Assembly: GCA_950295325.1 (NCBI GenBank)
Contig: OX485809.1
Span: 20,660,144-20,724,143 of the forward strand
Reading direction: 5' to 3'
DNA: 64,000 bases
Source of the DNA: Polytrichum commune
Lineage: Eukaryota > Streptophyta > Polytrichopsida > Polytrichales > Polytrichaceae
How positions within the stretch are numbered: position 1 is the first letter of the stretch; each line of letters starts with the position of its first letter. A program made the position numbers and the translations under genes. Shown piece after piece: positions 61,940 through 64,000 of this stretch. A model generated the notes under the pieces. It saw nothing but the letters and a program-made list of their open reading frames with translations. It was not told the origin of the DNA and made no database searches.

Positions 61940-63240
61940 GGGTGTCAGTTCAAAAGTAGGTCCCAGGCTCTACAAGAGACAATCCCTGGGGTTGGAGTCT
62001 TCGTACCACATATGAATGAACGTGAGTGTAAGAAGAGGTATTATTAAAGGTATTAACGTACATAATGCCCCCTCCCCACTTGACATTAGCAAATAACCAA
62101 AGACTTCCCTAAAATTGGGTAAAGCTCCCTCGGTTATAGCGGACACGACAGGCTATTCCAATGCACATACAAGAACTTGCTCCGGAGATTTTCAAGTAGG
62201 TTTTAGTTAAGTAGCTTTCACACATGTTCATTGTTTTATCTACCAACCAATGAATGTTGGATAGTTTTGGTCCCATCCCCAGATGCCTTAATACTTACCA
62301 TCGGTTTTTGTTAATGGAGCTCCTCGTGTCCTCATAGCTAAGACTAAAAGCAACCAATCACAAGAGTGGGAGGCAACACTTTTAGAGGTCCTACATTCTT
62401 GCCTCATGTCTAGGTACCGATGGGAGGGTCGGTAGTTTTAGCTTAAAACCTCCACTTTTAAGCCATGCCACATCATTTGCCAACTAGGCTCGGCACTAGA
62501 TAATGTCGATGGTGTGAACGCTCATTTTTAAGAACCCACTTTTAGGCTTAGCTAATGTCAAGTGGGGAGGGGGCATTATATATACATAAGGGAGAGGCAT
62601 TATTTTTCACTGGTGTATACATTTAACAAGGCTATTTATAATCTTGAAGTGCAAGTAAATGTACAAAAAGGGGTCCTAAGGTTTAGAGGGAAACTTGACA
62701 GGAAATAGATGTGTTAGTTTCATCCAACTCTGATTGTTGTAGGTAGTTGGCACATGGTGATAGTCCTTCATGACTGCCCTATCCATTCTTGTTGAGTTTT
62801 GCATTTGGGCTTTAGGTTTTTATAGCCGAAGGCTCTTGGAGCACTATAGGCTCCCTTGAGTTTCGCTCTCTAGGTTGTGGTTAAGTTATGATGGTGCTCT
62901 TGCCTTTGTTTGTGTGATGAAATCGTTGCGTTCCATGCTATGGATGGAAATTAAAAAATCAACGATTTTCTCATTTGAAAGTGAAAGTGGATTTTTTAAT
63001 GTAATAACAAGTGATTTCATTTATGATTTACATTTTTTATATGTAGTGGAGGCATTCATCAAATTAAATTGAAAAGCTTAGTATACATACATGAGTTCAT
63101 TTTCTAGCTTACCGTTAGTACGTATACATTTGTTTTGCTTTATAAATCTCTTGTACATAGGGTGTTTAATTCATAGTGACCCACGCACATCATTTAGGTT
63201 TCCAATAAAGAGTCCACCCCCGGGGTCCAATCATTGCATA
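61940..63240 (+). repeat. Dispersed repeat family R, copy A, split by a MITE
   Basis: The longest copy. 61940-62064 and 62578-63240 are its two halves. Copies B (inverted, 32830-34110), C (25790-26190) and D (35580-35880) align to it. No conserved ORF; possibly a non-autonomous element or an old fragment of a larger one. Confidence 0.75.
62065..62577. mobile_element. MITE of about 510 bp with 29-bp perfect TIR
   Basis: ATGCCCCCTCCCCACTTGAC at the left is mirrored perfectly at the right, and the match extends through 'attagc'. TA on both sides is compatible with a TA target site. It interrupts repeat R copy A at a point where copy C is continuous. Non-coding. Confidence 0.8.
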
Positions 63241-63275
63241 GGAGCGGATTTGGAATAGTGGGATGTTGTTAGTAC

Positions 63276-63493
63276 ATTAAAAATATGATATTTTAGTATC
63301 ACTTATTATTCAGAACCATACATTCCTATAACTATTTACCATTAATGTCAAATTTTACCAAGCAAAGATGTTAATGTTTTATGATGTCTAGACAACCAAC
63401 TCAATCTATGTTGGTAGAAAATGAAATGTACAATATATAGTTATAGCATTGCGTAATTCCAATAGCAAGTGACACTAAATATCTTATTTAGTG
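63276..63493. mobile_element. MITE family M, copy 3 (short)
   Basis: The right end GACACTAAATATCTTATTTAGTG followed by TA matches the other two copies. The left end near 63276 (CATTAAAAATATGATATTTT) is weaker. 218 bp. Confidence 0.45.
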
Positions 63494-63495
63494 TA

Positions 63496-64000
63496 GTTGC
63501 GCCATTGCTTTTATTGCTACAAGACAGTGCAACACTCTTTTCTATCACCTAAACTACGTTGTGTTGTAGTTATTTTATAGTATCAAACATGTCCAAGCAT
63601 GGGCCAATAACTTCAGAAAGAGTGATGCTATAGGGTCATGTTTCCTCTAGTCACAAAGTCTTTCAAAGACATACCACTGTCACTCCAATAGAAATATTAT
63701 ACTCTAAAATGTAGACCTATGATATTAAACACTATGGTTTGATGTATAATGTGCACTTACAGTATCATCCCCCAGTTTTTAGTTTGGAAATAAGCTCAAT
63801 AGTGTGGCCCACAATATTTGCCATAATCAGCATACTAACCTTGAGCTAAAAGCCTCATTTTTTCATAACAACTCATGAGTATATTTTCTCTACTCATATG
63901 TATTGAAATTTGAACATGCAATTACATAGGGTCGATCCAATCCCTCACGTCATCATTTCACTAATTTTCAAACTTATTTGTAGCTCAAAGCCTTGACCCA
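63496..64000. other. Intergenic, nothing recognised
   Basis: AT-rich; no gene, repeat pair or RNA gene seen. Confidence 0.4.

Overview
The window is nuclear DNA of a land plant. It is AT-rich, its genes are split by spliceosomal introns, and it carries a plastid-type carbamoyl-phosphate synthase large subunit, a plant meiotic SPO11-2 and a plant LRR receptor-like protein, surrounded by many transposon layers. Nothing visible fixes the species; a seed-free plant is possible but unproven. Most of the sequence is old repeat.

Layout. 0.17-7.2 kb is a decayed element with inverted arms of about 2.3 kb around a rotted Mutator-like (MULE) transposase. 7.2-14.2 kb holds repeats and two MITEs. 14.8-21.7 kb is the six-exon carB gene, whose first intron contains three tandem copies of the exon 1 end with its splice donor. 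22-23.9 kb has a MITE and a LINE 3' relic. 29.0-24.0 kb (minus strand) is a two-exon LRR receptor-like protein gene of about 1121 residues. 29-37.9 kb is repeat-rich, with several nested TIR elements. 38.6-41.4 kb is an eleven-exon SPO11-2 gene that is easy to miss because its exons are short; two of its introns have GC donors.

43.23-57.64 kb is one giant MULE of 14,409 bp with terminal inverted repeats and a 10-bp target duplication, inserted into an older pogo-like transposon relic. It carries (1) a split transposase gene (zinc finger, DDE core, SWIM finger) on the plus strand; (2) a decayed multi-exon minus-strand gene whose product looks like a ParB/sulfiredoxin-like domain followed by a beta-class DNA methyltransferase; (3) a small open three-exon gene for an Arg-rich protein; (4) about ten copies of a 16-bp palindrome GTCTCGGATCCGAGAC, five of them in a 157-bp satellite directly upstream of the methyltransferase gene, and none that I could find elsewhere in the window; (5) a captured, internally deleted 28S rRNA fragment whose 5' end is repeated four times. 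This combination is the most interesting thing here.

57.6-64 kb returns to intergenic repeats, including a reference copy of a dispersed repeat family (copies also at 25.8, 32.8-34.1 and 35.6 kb) that has been hit independently by two different MITEs.

All identifications rest on reading translations and repeats by eye; no database search was possible. Exon borders were chosen by GT/GC-AG sites, phase and fit to remembered family sequences.
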